A DNA stretch of 64,000 bases from Adineta steineri (Eukaryota > Rotifera > Eurotatoria > Adinetida > Adinetidae). The notes under the pieces are model-generated. The model was not told the origin of the DNA. It did not search any database and worked only from the letters and a program-made list of their open reading frames with translations. The stretch's first letter is position 1. Each line of letters opens with the position of its first letter. A program made the position numbers and the translations under genes. Positions 47,923-59,919 of this stretch are shown piece after piece. The stretch is taken from NCBI GenBank assembly GCA_905250115.1, contig CAJNOI010000230.1, forward strand, positions 1-64,000, written 5' to 3'.

Positions 47923-50117
47923 ATGGATAGTATACAAAGATTATCTATTATTACTCATGGTGCTGCTAGTAGTCATACAATAGTAAATAATAATAATAAT
48001 ATTCAAACGTTAGCTCATGATAAAACACATGATATAAAAAGTGGACATTTACAAAAACATAATCATGTTCGTGTTTATTATTTTTATTAAGAAAATAAAA
48101 TATTTTCTTCTTCTAGTTAACTACATTTCAATCTCTACCAGATTCAATAATTCTTCTAATATTTTCTTATTTAACTCCACCTGATCTTATTCGTTGTTCG
48201 CGTGTATGTCGTCGTTGGTATATATTTGTTACACATAATCAACAATTATGGCGACGTCTTTTTCTACGTCCTGAATGTATGAATGGTCATATTGGTGCAA
48301 TTCATGTTCGACATATTGAATCATTTATTCATTTACTTGGTACTCGTTGTGCATCATCTCTTCTCTATATTGATTTACCTGTTGAATTAATAACAATTGA
48401 AATTCTACGTGAATTAGCTCTTCGTTGTCCAAATTTAGAATATTTAACACTTGATTTTTCAACCGCAATGCAATTACATGATTTTAGTGATTTAAATGAA
48501 TTTCCATATAATCTTAAACGTTTATGTATATGTTTATCAGAAGTTATTTTTCTTGAATCTTTTATGCGTCGAATTTATGGATATCTTTCATCATTACATA
48601 CTATACATATTATTGGTACGATGGAAAAACCTTGTATATCACCACAAGAAGATGCAGATAATTATGAAACAATAAATATAAGTAAAATAAAAGCAAATGC
48701 ACCAAATTTACGTGTTATTAATTTATATGGTATAAATTTTGTTGATGATAGTCATATTGAAGTTATTGCATCTGGTTGTATACATCTACAATGTCTTGCA
48801 TTAAATTATTGTATAAAAATATGTGGAACTAGTTTTAAAAATTTAATGACTCGTTGTGGAAAATTACAATGTTTGCTATTACAAAATACGGGTGAGATTG
48901 AAAAATGAAATTTGATAAGCATAACAAAAAAATATCGAGTCTTCAACACTTCTAACTGTGCTATATGATTGATAGATTAATCATATAGTAACTCGATGAA
49001 TGATATTTATTGCAAGAATCTTACGTATAGTATCATCTTATCCAAAAAAATCCTTGAAGCATAGAAAACAAAATACGTAAACTATTCTTGTATTTTGCTA
49101 ATCTAATTTCTTTTTCATAAGGTCAATCATTATCGATGATATTTCATATTAACTTTGAGTTATACATACACTTCTGAAACAGATTTTAAAGAACTGTATG
49201 ATTAATAATTGTAGGTATTCAAGATGGACCTATGCTTGCTGTGGATTGGTCAACAACTCAACTTTCAGAATTAGATTTGTCATCAACTGAGCTAAGTGAA
49301 AAAGCTCTACTTGAATTTTTTCGTATTATACCAAAACTTACATATTTAGCAGTTCCTTTTTGTGATGGTTTTACCGATAAAGTAATACACTATATTATTT
49401 ATGATTAAATATTCGATAGTTTTCGTATTTTAGGTATTAAATTTATTAATTGATCTTGGTAAACTTAATGGATGTCGAGCTTTGGATTTAAGTAATACAG
49501 TAAATTTAAATATCGAAACAATGTATCGTCTATTATTATCATCACCTGATATTACTCAACGACTTGAAGCATTAAGTTATACAGGTCATGCATGTATTAC
49601 AGAACAATTTTGGATTGATGCTATTCGATTTCTTCATAAAATTAAGTAATGAAAAATTTTGAATAACAAGAAAAAAGTCTTCTTTCTTTTTTTTCTTTAC
49701 TAGAATATTGATTATGGGTACAGCACACAGTTGGTTTCGACAAATATCACGTCGTATTCATATCGATCAGATATTAGATGCATGTGCAATTCATTGTCCT
49801 AATTTAAGACGTCTTGAAATTCAATGGGATCCTGAAACAGTTGGATTTAGTAGTAATTCATCGAAATTTATTGATCATTTGAGGTAGTTACTCATTGTTA
49901 TTATTCTTAAAACTATTTTTTGAAAAAATGAATATTTTTTTTTAGAATACGATGTACAAATTTATTATCATTTGTTCTTTCTGATGGACCTTATTATGAA
50001 GGTACAAAAGCAAATTTCGAACGAGCTGAACGAAGTAGTGTTGTACGAACAACAACAATGTATCAAACAAGTATTATTAGTACACTCAGTTTTTATAATG
50101 AATTAAGATTTAATTAA
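47923..50117 (+). CDS. F-box/leucine-rich-repeat protein
   Basis: Six exons (47923-48066, 48117-48891, 49215-49381, 49434-49645, 49704-49883, 49946-50117) give an exact open frame of 549 residues. An F-box follows the Asn-rich N-terminus: LPDSIILLIFSYLTPPDLIRCSRVCRRWYIFVTHNQQLWRRL. Leucine-rich repeats follow (LALRCPNLEYLTLDFS, APNLRVINLYG, CIHLQCLALNYC, CGKLQCLLLQNTG, LSELDLSST, CPNLRRLEIQW). F-box proteins recruit targets to SCF ubiquitin ligases; the LRRs bind the target. The architecture fits the FBXL group, but I cannot name the orthologue. All introns are GT-AG; the third-exon intron is 323 bp, the others about 50-60. Confidence 0.88.
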
Positions 50118-50833
50118 AAGATGAAATAATTTGCTTAAATAAAATCTTATGCATAATAAAAACAAGAGTAAAATTTGAAGTAAATAAAAGAAACACATAT
50201 TGTTCACTTTTTATTTCATGTAATTACACAGCCATATAAATATTGTAATAGCCACATATTTACCAATTGATGATTGTTTAAATATTTTAATTATTAATGA
50301 ATTACTGGATTCTATGCATAATTTAGAATATTTTTGATTCAATATTATTAAATCAGTTTTAATTAGAGATAATTAACCACGCAAAATGTCAATAAATCCT
50401 AGTCTAGTTTGTCTGATTATTCAAATTTAAAGATAATTTAGACTTATTTGAATTGAATCAAAGATAATGATTGTTTTGGTAAAATACCTGATATTCATTT
50501 TGTTGGTAGATGAAAAATATAATCGAACGATATTTATCTCAACTTTATACGTTTCAAATATGTCAGCGTATTTATTGACAAATATAATCAAGATCTAATC
50601 ATCTGCCGTATTACATTTCATTATACCAGGAACAACCCCAATCTCTTCCTATGAAAATATCTATTTGCTATATAGAAAATCTATCAACTAAAAGTTTAAC
50701 AAAAGAGAAGAAGTACAAATATTTCAAGTTTATTAAAATAAATTTTTCATAAATAACTTTTGAAGTAAACGATAAAACATTATTCTGGAATGTATGATTT
50801 GTGTTCCTAATTGATCATAACAAGTTGTAACTG
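50118..50833. other. Intergenic, nothing recognised
   Basis: Convergent 3' flanks of the F-box gene and the B-box/ubiquitin-like gene. AT-rich. Confidence 0.5.
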
Positions 50834-52335
50834 TTAGTCACTCGATGATGCCGACGGTCTCTCTTTTTTTGTTCTGTCTAAACTTATAGTTGTTTGTCTT
50901 TGAATATCATAAGTGGCGATATTGTATTCGTCTTGCATAAACAGGAAGATAAAGAATATATATTCAAGAGCAAATAGTTACCTTTGAGAATTTTGCCCAT
51001 ATGTCTAAGACGTTGTTCGTCTATTGGCATGCCTGTTTTGTCGTGAATTTTGTGCTTAACCTCTATAATTGTATCTGATGGTTTTACCTAAGAATTTTTT
51101 CCAGTACAATAATCATAAATAGTGGTATAAGAAATATTTTACCGCCAAAAGTATTTGCTCATCAGTCGGTCCCTATAAATAAACATATCGTAGAAGAAGA
51201 AAAAAAATCGATGATCATAATTAATTCGAAAAATATATTAGTTACTTTAACAAAGATTTGAAAAGCAATTCCGTTTTGAAGTGCTTCAAGTTCATTTTGT
51301 TGTTTCAAAGATGTTGCTTTTGGGATACTTTTCACAGGATGCTGCGGAGACCTTAAAAAAATAAAGATTTAATTCCAGTACAAGATTTTGACTTAAAAAC
51401 TAGATTGCACAAATAGAAGCTAAAATATGAATATGATTTTCTTAAATATAAGAAAATGATCATGAACGAAAATCAATATACAATTACTTTTATATCAATT
51501 ATAAAGTATGTTCTCTTAGTTATAACCCTGAATTGTTTGCTTCTGAAATATATCTGAATTGTTTTTCCGACTTATTATACTCTTTGAGAAGTAGGATAAA
51601 CTTCGTTATAATAAAAAATAATTGATTTGATCTTATTGTTTATGATATTGTACAGATAATCTTACGCAAAATACAGAATTAAGAATAAGGTTGATTTATC
51701 TAACCTTCGTTCGATGATTCATATTTATGAACGCGATTAAGACTGATAAAGGATAGTAGTTAGATAAAAATATTCCATTCTCATACGAAAAATTTTCACA
51801 TAACATAAAATACAAATATGTAATCTTACTTGCTTGAAGAGTTTGATTGAATAATAGTATTTTTATTAATAACTAAAGGCTGTAAATTAATCGAAATCTT
51901 TTGAAGATCATTAAATTCTTGCTCAATTCGTTCAATATCTTTGGTTAGTGTATCAATATTTTCACTAGTAGCTCCTTGCATTCGAATAAGTTGATCTAAA
52001 GTATTTCGTGTTGTATGAAGTTTCTCTAGTGATTTAGTTTTTGCATGCTCAAACAGTTCATCTTTCATGAGCTGGCAAAATTGATCAATTGTTTGATAAG
52101 CTGCATTGCGCCATTGTTCAAGCATTAGCAAATTAGGCAAAGAAGTCGGCGTAATATGCTCCACTTTATCCAAAACTGCATTGATTTGATTAGTTAATGG
52201 AATCAGTTTTTCACTGAGACGGTCTTTGTGTTCTTTTAAATGATCGAGACATAAATCGGTTTGGCAACAGTGACACGTAGCACAAGAAGCAATTTCACAT
52301 TTAATAGCAGCACAGGATCTAGCTGATGATGCCAT
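50834..52335 (-). CDS. B-box-like zinc finger, coiled coil and C-terminal ubiquitin-like domain
   Basis: Five exons (52335-51830, 51351-51246, 51172-51143, 51087-50982, 50931-50834) sum to an in-frame 281-residue protein. Residues about 9-40 are a treble-clef B-box-like finger (C-x4-C-x2-C-x-C-C then C-x2-H-x3-H). Residues about 40-165 are helical and coiled. After residue about 195 a ubiquitin-like fold begins: FQIFVKGPTDEQILLAVKPS, then DTIIEVKHKIHDKTGMP, DEQRLRHMGKIL, YNIATYDIQRQTTISL. It aligns with ubiquitin from residue 2 to 69 with almost no gaps; K6, K27, K29, K33 and K48 positions are Lys. The Ile44 patch is changed (Arg), and there is no Gly-Gly end: a basic/Ser tail (RTKKERPSASSSD) follows. 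So it is not a conjugatable modifier but probably an adaptor. I know no standard family with this order. Confidence 0.85.
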
Positions 52336-54179
52336 TTTTACGAGTATTTACCTGAAAAAAAGTTGTATGAGATAAAAATAATGTTGGTAGTGTAGAAAGC
52401 AATTCGTTTTTCTTTTAGAAGATAAAGGACGATATATAAAGGGATAAACAAGAAGAACAAAGAAATAATAAGAACTATAATTGACTATATTGAAGGAAAT
52501 TACAAAGGATTTCTAACATAACAACTATACATCATAAACAAAGTCATCGGTACTACTTATGAAAACTTTAGTGAAATATTATTTTGACATATGCTTTCTT
52601 CTCTTAACGTATTATATTAGTAGTAAACTAAAAAAGATGTCACCTCTTGATGTAGGATCAAGGACAGTGATGCACGATGAAATAATAATTTATTTCAACT
52701 AAACGAAATAGGAGAGAACAACAAGAGAAAGGTAGTGAAGATTGATAGACGGATATATACACATCAAGACGATCAGATTTACGCAGCAACCGTTAATTAA
52801 ACACCTTAACTGATCAATATGAGCCTCTATGGACAAAGTAATTAGTGAAGGAAAACACAGCTAAGACACAATGAATCAACTGCACGTTACTCTATTGAAT
52901 CGATAAAGTATTCTTCCTCCGTCTCTCTCTTTCCTCCATCTTTTCTTTTATATGTAAGCACTCAAGAGTGTAACATTTACAATAAACGCAAATACTAGAA
53001 AAAAAAGAACGATTAGATATATGTATATAAATATAGTAACGTATTGGAATATTCCATAAAACGAAAGGGAATATTCCATAGAATGAAAGAAAATATTCGA
53101 TAGAATGAAAAGATAATATATCATATAAAAGAAAAGAGAAAAAAACAAGTATCGAACAGAAAAGCACATGTATACATGGAAAATTCCAATGACAATGTCA
53201 CTACATCACAGAGAAAAAGGAACAATGAAAGAATTTATATATGATTGTAATAAATATTCTGTTTCCTTTTTTAATTTAGTTGGCAATATGACAAATATAG
53301 GAAGAAAAAGAAATCAATCTTTTGTCTCTCTTTTACTTATATTTGTGTGTATGAATTGAAACGACAAAATAGAAAAAGAACTACGAAAATATTAAAAGAG
53401 AAAAGTAAATATCGTTCGAATCATATGTATATATATAGTCGTTCTATTTAACAAGGGAAAAGTTCTCAATGTGAAGATACTGGTAAAGTGATTATTGTTG
53501 ATAGTGGACGGATACCTCATCATCTCTAATGTATACATTTACATAAAATATTCTCACGTAGTTTCAAAAGATTTACGTTATAAAAATGTCAGGATGAATC
53601 ATCTCTATACCAATTGATGATTTACCAATAACACATATGAGAGGACCCTCTCTTCACGTTGTATCTTATTCGAATGAAGAACAAAAACATAAAAGAAAAA
53701 GAAAAAGAAAAAGAAGCAAAGAATGTGAATAACGAAAAACCAAATATAATGTGAAAGAATGCGTGAAGGTATATGAAGATATGGCTGTAACAATACATCT
53801 CTATAAATTTTTAATATCATCCTTTTACTTGGTGAAAAAATTATTATCAATATATCAACAGTGATATAAAGTTAAAACGAGATAATTAAATACACAAAAC
53901 TTCTATTAAATCAATTTTAATTCTGTACTTTATTAGGATTTAAATATGATTAAATAACAAGTAAATTCAAAAATATAACTATTCTATTTTAAATTTATAA
54001 CCAGCTTGTGTTGTTTTACTGTAAGAATACTTGGTAAATAATGTTTCTTCCTTTAACTTATGTGTCCATAGAGTTGTCACATGGTAAAGGTAAGAGAACA
54101 ACACGTTTTTTTTTACAACGAAGTGGGTAAAAAGATAGAATACTTTATGTAAATGTTGTGCATAAATAAGTAACAAAGA
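52336..54179. other. Intergenic, simple frames only
   Basis: About 1.8 kb. Repeats of GGAATATTCCATA-type sequence at 53048-53105 (three imperfect copies on a 22-24 base spacing) produce spurious frames on both strands. No gene recognised. Confidence 0.5.
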
Positions 54180-54848
54180 TTGAATTTTACACATAGAATG
54201 ACAACATCTTCAATTTATCCTCAAGTTATTTTTATTGGAATTTCAGGTCCATCTGGTTGTGGAAAAACAAGTTATGCTACTCATCTAGTCAATCATCTTC
54301 ATTCGCCTTTCAATATTATTCAATTAGATCATTTCTTTTATCGTAAAATAAATATTAATCATCCTATTCTTGGTCGTATTGAAAGTGAAGAAGAACCTGA
54401 AACTTTACATGTTGAAAGTTTATTAAAACTTTTACGTCAAATAAAACATGAACCAGAAAAAATCACTGCATATCATCGAAAAAATAGTTCTATTAAAGAC
54501 AATAAATATATATTTGTTATTGTCGAAGGTTTTATTCTTTTTGCTTTATCTGATGAATTAACTAATATGTTCGATATACGAATATTTTTTGAATCAACAT
54601 TATCTCTATGTCGTATGAGACGTTATCGTCGTCGGCAAAAAATTGATGCACAAATACCTGATGAACAAGTTACAGTTTCAAATAAATTTCAGCAATGGTT
54701 TGATCATTTAGTTTGGAGTGCATATTTAAAACAACGTGATTTACAATTATCAAAAGCAGAAAAAATATTTCATTCTGATGAATATCAAAATCAGGAATAT
54801 ATACAAATTGATAATTATATTGATCAACGTTTGAAAGACTATAAATAA
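54180..54848 (+). CDS. Nicotinamide riboside kinase / uridine kinase-like P-loop kinase
   Basis: Intronless, 222 residues from ATG 54180 or 216 from ATG 54198 (MTTSSIYPQ); the second start fits the family better. P-loop GISGPSGCGKTSYA, LDHFFY (the substrate-binding DDFF/DHFY motif), VIVEGFILF (Walker B-like), FFESTLSLCRMRRYRRRQ (LID Arg-rich helix) and FDHLVWSAYLKQR. The HVWP-like block and general size (human NRK1 199) favour nicotinamide riboside kinase, which phosphorylates nicotinamide riboside to NMN for NAD synthesis. A uridine kinase cannot be excluded. NAD supply is of note beside two ART genes in the window, though they are not linked. Confidence 0.78.
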   Translation: MNFTHRMTTSSIYPQVIFIGISGPSGCGKTSYATHLVNHLHSPFNIIQLDHFFYRKININHPILGRIESEEEPETLHVESLLKLLRQIKHEPEKITAYHRKNSSIKDNKYIFVIVEGFILFALSDELTNMFDIRIFFESTLSLCRMRRYRRRQKIDAQIPDEQVTVSNKFQQWFDHLVWSAYLKQRDLQLSKAEKIFHSDEYQNQEYIQIDNYIDQRLKDYK

Positions 54849-55026
54849 ATAATTCTTTCAATTAAATTTATTTTTAAATATGTATTACATCATAGTGCCT
54901 ACCTTTTTTTATAACGTGAAGTTCTTTTCTTTTTTATTAACTTATCAATGATCGTAAAAAGATAAGTTTAAATGAAATACATTACAAGATTCATCTTTAC
55001 TCTTTTTCTCAAGCAAATAAAATAAT

Positions 55027-55308
55027 ATGTCATCGATTTCTTGTTACAATATAACAAATTATTATGATCCGAGATGTTCTCATGGTTCGAATTCTATATT
55101 ATTATTACTCCCAGTATTAACTATCTGTATTGTACTATGTTTTTTACTATTATTTATATATTTCAAACAACGATATCGAAATCGTATTGGTTTAGAACAG
55201 AATTCAAATGTACAGGAAAATGAAAATAATTTAGAATCTTCTGACCCACCTCCTCCATACAGTGTATATGTAGAATCACCACCGCCACCACCATATTATT
55301 CAAAATAA
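55027..55308 (+). CDS. Small single-pass membrane protein with PPxY motifs
   Basis: Intronless, 93 residues. A short Cys-containing N-terminus with NIT and two Cys is followed by one TM segment (SILLLLPVLTICIVLCFLLLF, residues about 22-44), a basic stop (KQRYRNR), an acidic linker, and a Pro-rich tail with two PPxY motifs (PPPPYS and PPPPPYYS). Such tails bind WW domains, for example of Nedd4-type ubiquitin ligases. The layout recalls VOPP1/WBP1 and Shisa-like adaptors, without clear orthology. It lies 180 bp after the kinase gene on the same strand. Confidence 0.6.
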   Translation: MSSISCYNITNYYDPRCSHGSNSILLLLPVLTICIVLCFLLLFIYFKQRYRNRIGLEQNSNVQENENNLESSDPPPPYSVYVESPPPPPYYSK

Positions 55309-56470
55309 TTTCTAACTATTATATGTATTATATTTTTTGATGAATTCAAAATTTTTATTTTAAAATAAAGTTGAATTCTTTATATACCCAGATATCATAT
55401 GGAAGATTTTTGTACCTATAATTCATAGACATATTATTTACCAATGTGATAATAAACAAAAACAGCATCTAGCATGTGTCATCAAGATATTTTTCTTATC
55501 TGTAATATTTAATTCAATTGATAAATATATATATATATAAATCCTGAAGGGGTTTAGTAGGTCTCGTCGATGTTTTCTCATTATAAGAACATGTTTGAAT
55601 GTTAGTAATTGACATGATTCTCACATTTGTCTATGATCATCATTAGTAAAACTGCCGACAGGAATTAATATAAGCGATAAATCTATTACATATCTAAATA
55701 AACATGAGAGTTCGATAAGTATAAACTAGTATATTATGTTCTTATACAGATGTAAAGATTGACTTTCGACAAGAACTTGCATTTATTAGATGAAAATTCA
55801 ACATATGTTTTCTTTCTTATTGTATTCGAAAGATTTATACGAAATTTTATCGATAATTAAAGATAACAAAAACAAGAATATCAAATAAGTAAACAAATAA
55901 TACGAATAGTCAAGCAAATTAAATGATATCAGCGTATATATAATTAATATTGACATGAGTTTATGTTATATGCTGTAATCTATCCACTTCTTTTTGCCAA
56001 TCCAAGAAAAAGCCTCGACATTAGTATATATACGAAAGAAACGACATTTACTCGTTCTATTCCGCATTGATTTTGTCGATAGATATCCTGTCGTTAATAA
56101 GACATATCATGAAAATGAAGTAAATTATATTTGATAAGTTCTTTCATTCTTTTAATGGAAATTTATTCTTTTTTCTTAAATTTTTTACAAAAAAGAAACT
56201 TTTTTTAATTAGTAAGAAGAAAAAAATGCACGATGTATAATGAAAGTAGGTTAACTTATAGTTATATGACATGCAATAGTAAATCAAAATGCTTGTTTTT
56301 TCTTCTTCCTATAACTAATGTTTGTGAGTTCTAACATCAGTGTAATAAGAAGGCAAGTTGTACTACATATTTTCTTTTCTTTCTCAGATTTCTCAACAAC
56401 TATCACGTTTTTAATCAGATTTGATAGAACATCGAGTATTACTTTACTTCACAACTACAATCAGAAAAAA
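55309..56470. other. Intergenic, nothing recognised
   Basis: AT-rich upstream region of the GPCR gene. The open frame from 56318 that extends the GPCR upstream is probably 5' leader. Confidence 0.5.
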
Positions 56471-57761
56471 ATGTTAAACATATCTAATAATACATTAAAT
56501 CAATTTTATTATCAGTATATTATTATACGTTGTTTAAGTATATATGCACTTATACTTGTTATCGTTGGAACAGTAGGAAATTTATTAACAATATTTATCT
56601 TGTGTCGAAAAAATTTAAGACGTTATGTTACAATGAGATATTTAATTGCTGTTAGTGTATGTGATATAATATCGTTATATGGATGGAATTTAAATAATTT
56701 TTATAAATTTACAATTAGTTCAAATAATGATAATTTAGAAGAACTATCATTAGTACACTGTCGAATTATGTCATATATGACATTTGTTGGTTTACAATTA
56801 TCAAGTTGGTGTTTAACAGCTGTGAGTATTGGTAAGTTTAATTTGATCTAATAGGTAAATTAATAAGAAAAACTAGCCATAATTCCTGTAAATTTCGATC
56901 TTTAATGACTTATGTATTAGAAATCAACAAAAGTAGTTGAATGTAGTTGTTTTTGTTTCAATAAATATATTTTATAATATGTATGTTATATTAGATCGCT
57001 GTTTAAGTCTATATTTCTTAACATGGAAACAAAGTTATGGAAAATTAAGTCGTACAAAATATCATATTGGAATATTGACTGTTATCTGTTTACTTCTTAA
57101 TTCTCATATACTTATTTTTAATGGATATCGAATTGATTCTCCTAATTTTACTATTAAATGTTATGTTACACGAACAAATCCATATTATATATTTCCTATA
57201 TGGGAACGTGTTCATCTTGTTGTTTATAATTTATGGCCATTTTCTATGATGTGTTTATGTAATACATATATTATCTATGCAACTGTTCGTTCAGCTCGTA
57301 TACGTATACCAACTACTAATCAATTTTCTCGTCATCGACAATTATCAATAATGTTAATATTAGTTACATTTGCTTTTGTCTTATTAACATTACCATCATG
57401 TATTTATTTTGTATTTTTTCGTCATCGAATGTCAACTAGTGAAAATTTACGTACTTATCGTTATATGGTACAAATATCTTTAGGTAGTGTACAATTTACT
57501 GCACATGCAATAAATTTTTTTCTTTATTGTTTTTCAACAAAAAATTTTCGAAATGAATTACATAATTTTATACAAGAAATTATATTTTATTTAACTAAAT
57601 CGAAAATAACAGCAACAATGAACCGACCAGTATCAAAAACAAAAAACAATTATTTGATTAAAAATCGTTATCATATTCAAGAATCAACAATAGAAAATCA
57701 ACAAACTGGACAACAATATATATTAAAAGATATGCAAACAATGCTAATTCATTCAGAATAA
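56471..57761 (+). CDS. Rhodopsin-class GPCR, neuropeptide-receptor type
   Basis: Exons 56471-56831 and 56995-57761 encode 375 residues with seven TM helices. I start at MLNISNNTLNQF, which puts two N-glycosylation sites before TM1. TM1 ends GTVGNLLTIFILC, TM2 has LIAVSVCDI, the TM3 Cys is in VHCRIMSYMTF, and the DRY position reads DRC (DRCLSLYF) with the intron inside this codon. TM6/7 have FAFVLLTLPSCIYF and HAINFFLYCFSTKNFR (variant of NPxxY then helix 8). The pattern suits FMRFamide/peptide receptors expanded in bdelloids. Ligand unknown; the intron is GT-AG. Confidence 0.82.
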
Positions 57762-58608
57762 TTCCAATGAGATAGAAAAAACAAACTTGTGCACAACATT
57801 TGAATTTTATTGTACTTTGTTTATAAAAAAAAAGGAAGGGAAAACGATCATAGACTTCAAATCAGTAGCTGTCTTTAAGTAAATTCAATGATAGAAATCA
57901 ATGTATTGCCATTCTTTTTATTTTTATAATAACATATTCTAAGTAAAAGAAAGATCAATTGATTCCTCTGAGTCAAATCAATAACTAACAGAGAAAGAAA
58001 AGAAGATTGATCATGATACCTGTCAATATTTCTATATACTTTTGAACTAATGACAAGTCTCATAAATCATCTGGAATCTTTTCAAATGTTAGATTTAAAG
58101 TCTTATCAAAAACATTTTCTGCTAAATAAAATATTGAGAAAAAAATTCCATTAATTTTTTTCAGATAACATGAGAAACATTCACCACCTTGAAACAAGAT
58201 TTAATACAATCGAGAATGTCAAATACTTTCGTCTGATCTCTCCATAATATACATTAAGTTTGAAAACAAGTAGTTTCATTTACTGCTTTTGCGACACTTA
58301 CAACACAAGAAAAATATACATTTAATCATCGGAATATATATAATAGTCGCATTTACAGTTGGGTGTGGGTGTGGGTGTAGACGTATGTGTGTGATATAAA
58401 AATACCACGAATACCCACCCACACCCTCTTTTACTATTTATTGATTTCGTTTTTTGTAACAATATTGTAAAGATAATATCTATTCTATAAATAACTGGTC
58501 GGCTGAATATAGTCATATACTGTTGATTTTTTATTGTTTATTCAAAAAAAATAGGCTATTACAATATGTATTTTTGTTTTTTTTTTAAGATTAATTAGTG
58601 TGCACTGA
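57762..58608. other. Intergenic with telomere-like hairpin
   Basis: Contains the TGTGGG-type motif at 58361-58427. Otherwise AT-rich. Confidence 0.5.
58361..58427. repeat. TGTGGG-type short repeat in inverted arrangement
   Basis: GGGTGTGGGTGTGGGTGTAG (58361-58380) is followed after 30 bases by ATACCCACCCACACCC (58411-58426), its near complement, forming a hairpin. The unit TGTGGG is like the telomere repeat reported for the bdelloid Adineta vaga. Two to three units only, so it may be chance. Confidence 0.5.
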
Positions 58609-59919
58609 TTAATTTCCAAATGAAATACACAAGTTATCAATAATAAATTGAGTTCCATTTTGTGTAAGATCACTACCAGTGATTCCACCAACTATTTCAA
58701 ATGTTATTGTGTCGATATTTGTGCAAAAACCACAGCTGTCTGTAATTTTAGTTGTCGTCAATGCTCTGAATGTAATAATTGATGTAACAGATCCACTTCT
58801 AATGGTTTTCATTGTAACATTAAGAGAATTGACCCAAGCGCTAGTGAAACGTAAAGAATCGAACGAAAATCGAGTACCATTTGCTGTTGTAATTGTTACG
58901 TTTCCACCAGTTGGATTATACATTACAAAAGGCATACTGGAGGCTGCTACTCGATAGCCACTACTGCTTGGAGTTGTCGATATATTTATATATCCAGCAT
59001 TCATCCAGTTTAGATTTTTATATCCATTTGGAATTATACCAGATGTGCTCGATGCACCAGGAATATCGTCAAAATTAATAAGAGTTGTACATGCTAAAAT
59101 AACATATGATTATTTTTTTATCTTATGACATATAAATCTAATTGGCATACTAGCAACAGTTGTCGTAGCAGAAGTAACACTGGTTGTTGAAATCATTGTA
59201 GACGATGGTGATGATATTTGAACTGTTATGAAATGCATCAAATGATATATATGAATTTTTCGTTTTATGTTTACCTGTTGTAGAAGTATATGAAGTAACT
59301 GTAGTCGATGGAATGGAAGGAGTTGTAGGTCCTGAAAAATCAATGGTATTCTTAAACTTTCTTTTCTTCTCATAAAATAATTTCGAAAAAAAATCTTACC
59401 AACACATATCGATGCTATACAACTGATGTTTAAGTCAGTGCGACACCAGCTGTTACTTGCACATGTATCACCATCAAATCTTTGATTTAAACACATTGAT
59501 CCATCATAAAAAGTATGCGTTGGACATTCACATCGACCAGAGATAGTATCACTGTAAAGAAATCGATTATTCATTCACTGATCACTTGTTGCATTGTATA
59601 AAGAGAACAACGATGCATCTATTTCAATCCAACCAACTGAAGTTGTTATAATAGTAGATATGAGAGTGCCCGTATTGAAAGATCCTTCGAATAAACGACA
59701 TTGATGTGAACTTGAATCAAAATCGAACGTACGACAGAGTATATTTCGATAGCAATGAATAGCACATGTTACGCTGGTACGAATATTTGAAAAGGTAAAT
59801 ATTAGTTGAACATTATTTTCAGGTTGAAATCGATATCCTGCTTGACTGAGTGTAAATTGACTCGGCTGAAAACCGTCAATTATGCACAACAAACATACAA
59901 ACACTACGAGCTTCATCAC
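58609..59919 (-). CDS. Secreted PAN-like multidomain protein with in-frame TGA
   Basis: Signal peptide MMKLVVFVCLLCIIDGFQPS, then a PAN/apple-like domain with Cys in VTCAIHCYRNILCRTFDFDSSSHQCRLFEG. A Cys-rich segment (GRCECPTHTFYDGSMCLNQ, DTCASNSWCRTDLNISC) leads into Thr/Ser-rich stalk exons (TTPSIPSTTVTSYTSTT, ISTTSVTSATTTV). The C-terminal beta-rich domain (FDDIPGASSTSGIIPNGYKN then NWMNAGYINISTTPSS) ends NLCISFGN. This secreted plan recurs in bdelloids. A TGA codon stands in frame at 59575-59577, where related proteins would be expected to have Cys after TSDQ. A 27-bp GT-AG intron over the TGA would keep the frame but is very short. So the gene may be broken, or the intron tiny. About five short introns; last exon 58609-59096. 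Confidence 0.65.

Noticed and set aside
52892..53359. Hydrophobic - strand frames and a + strand frame
   Set aside because: Arise from imperfect GAATATTCCATA repeats; no start context or homology.
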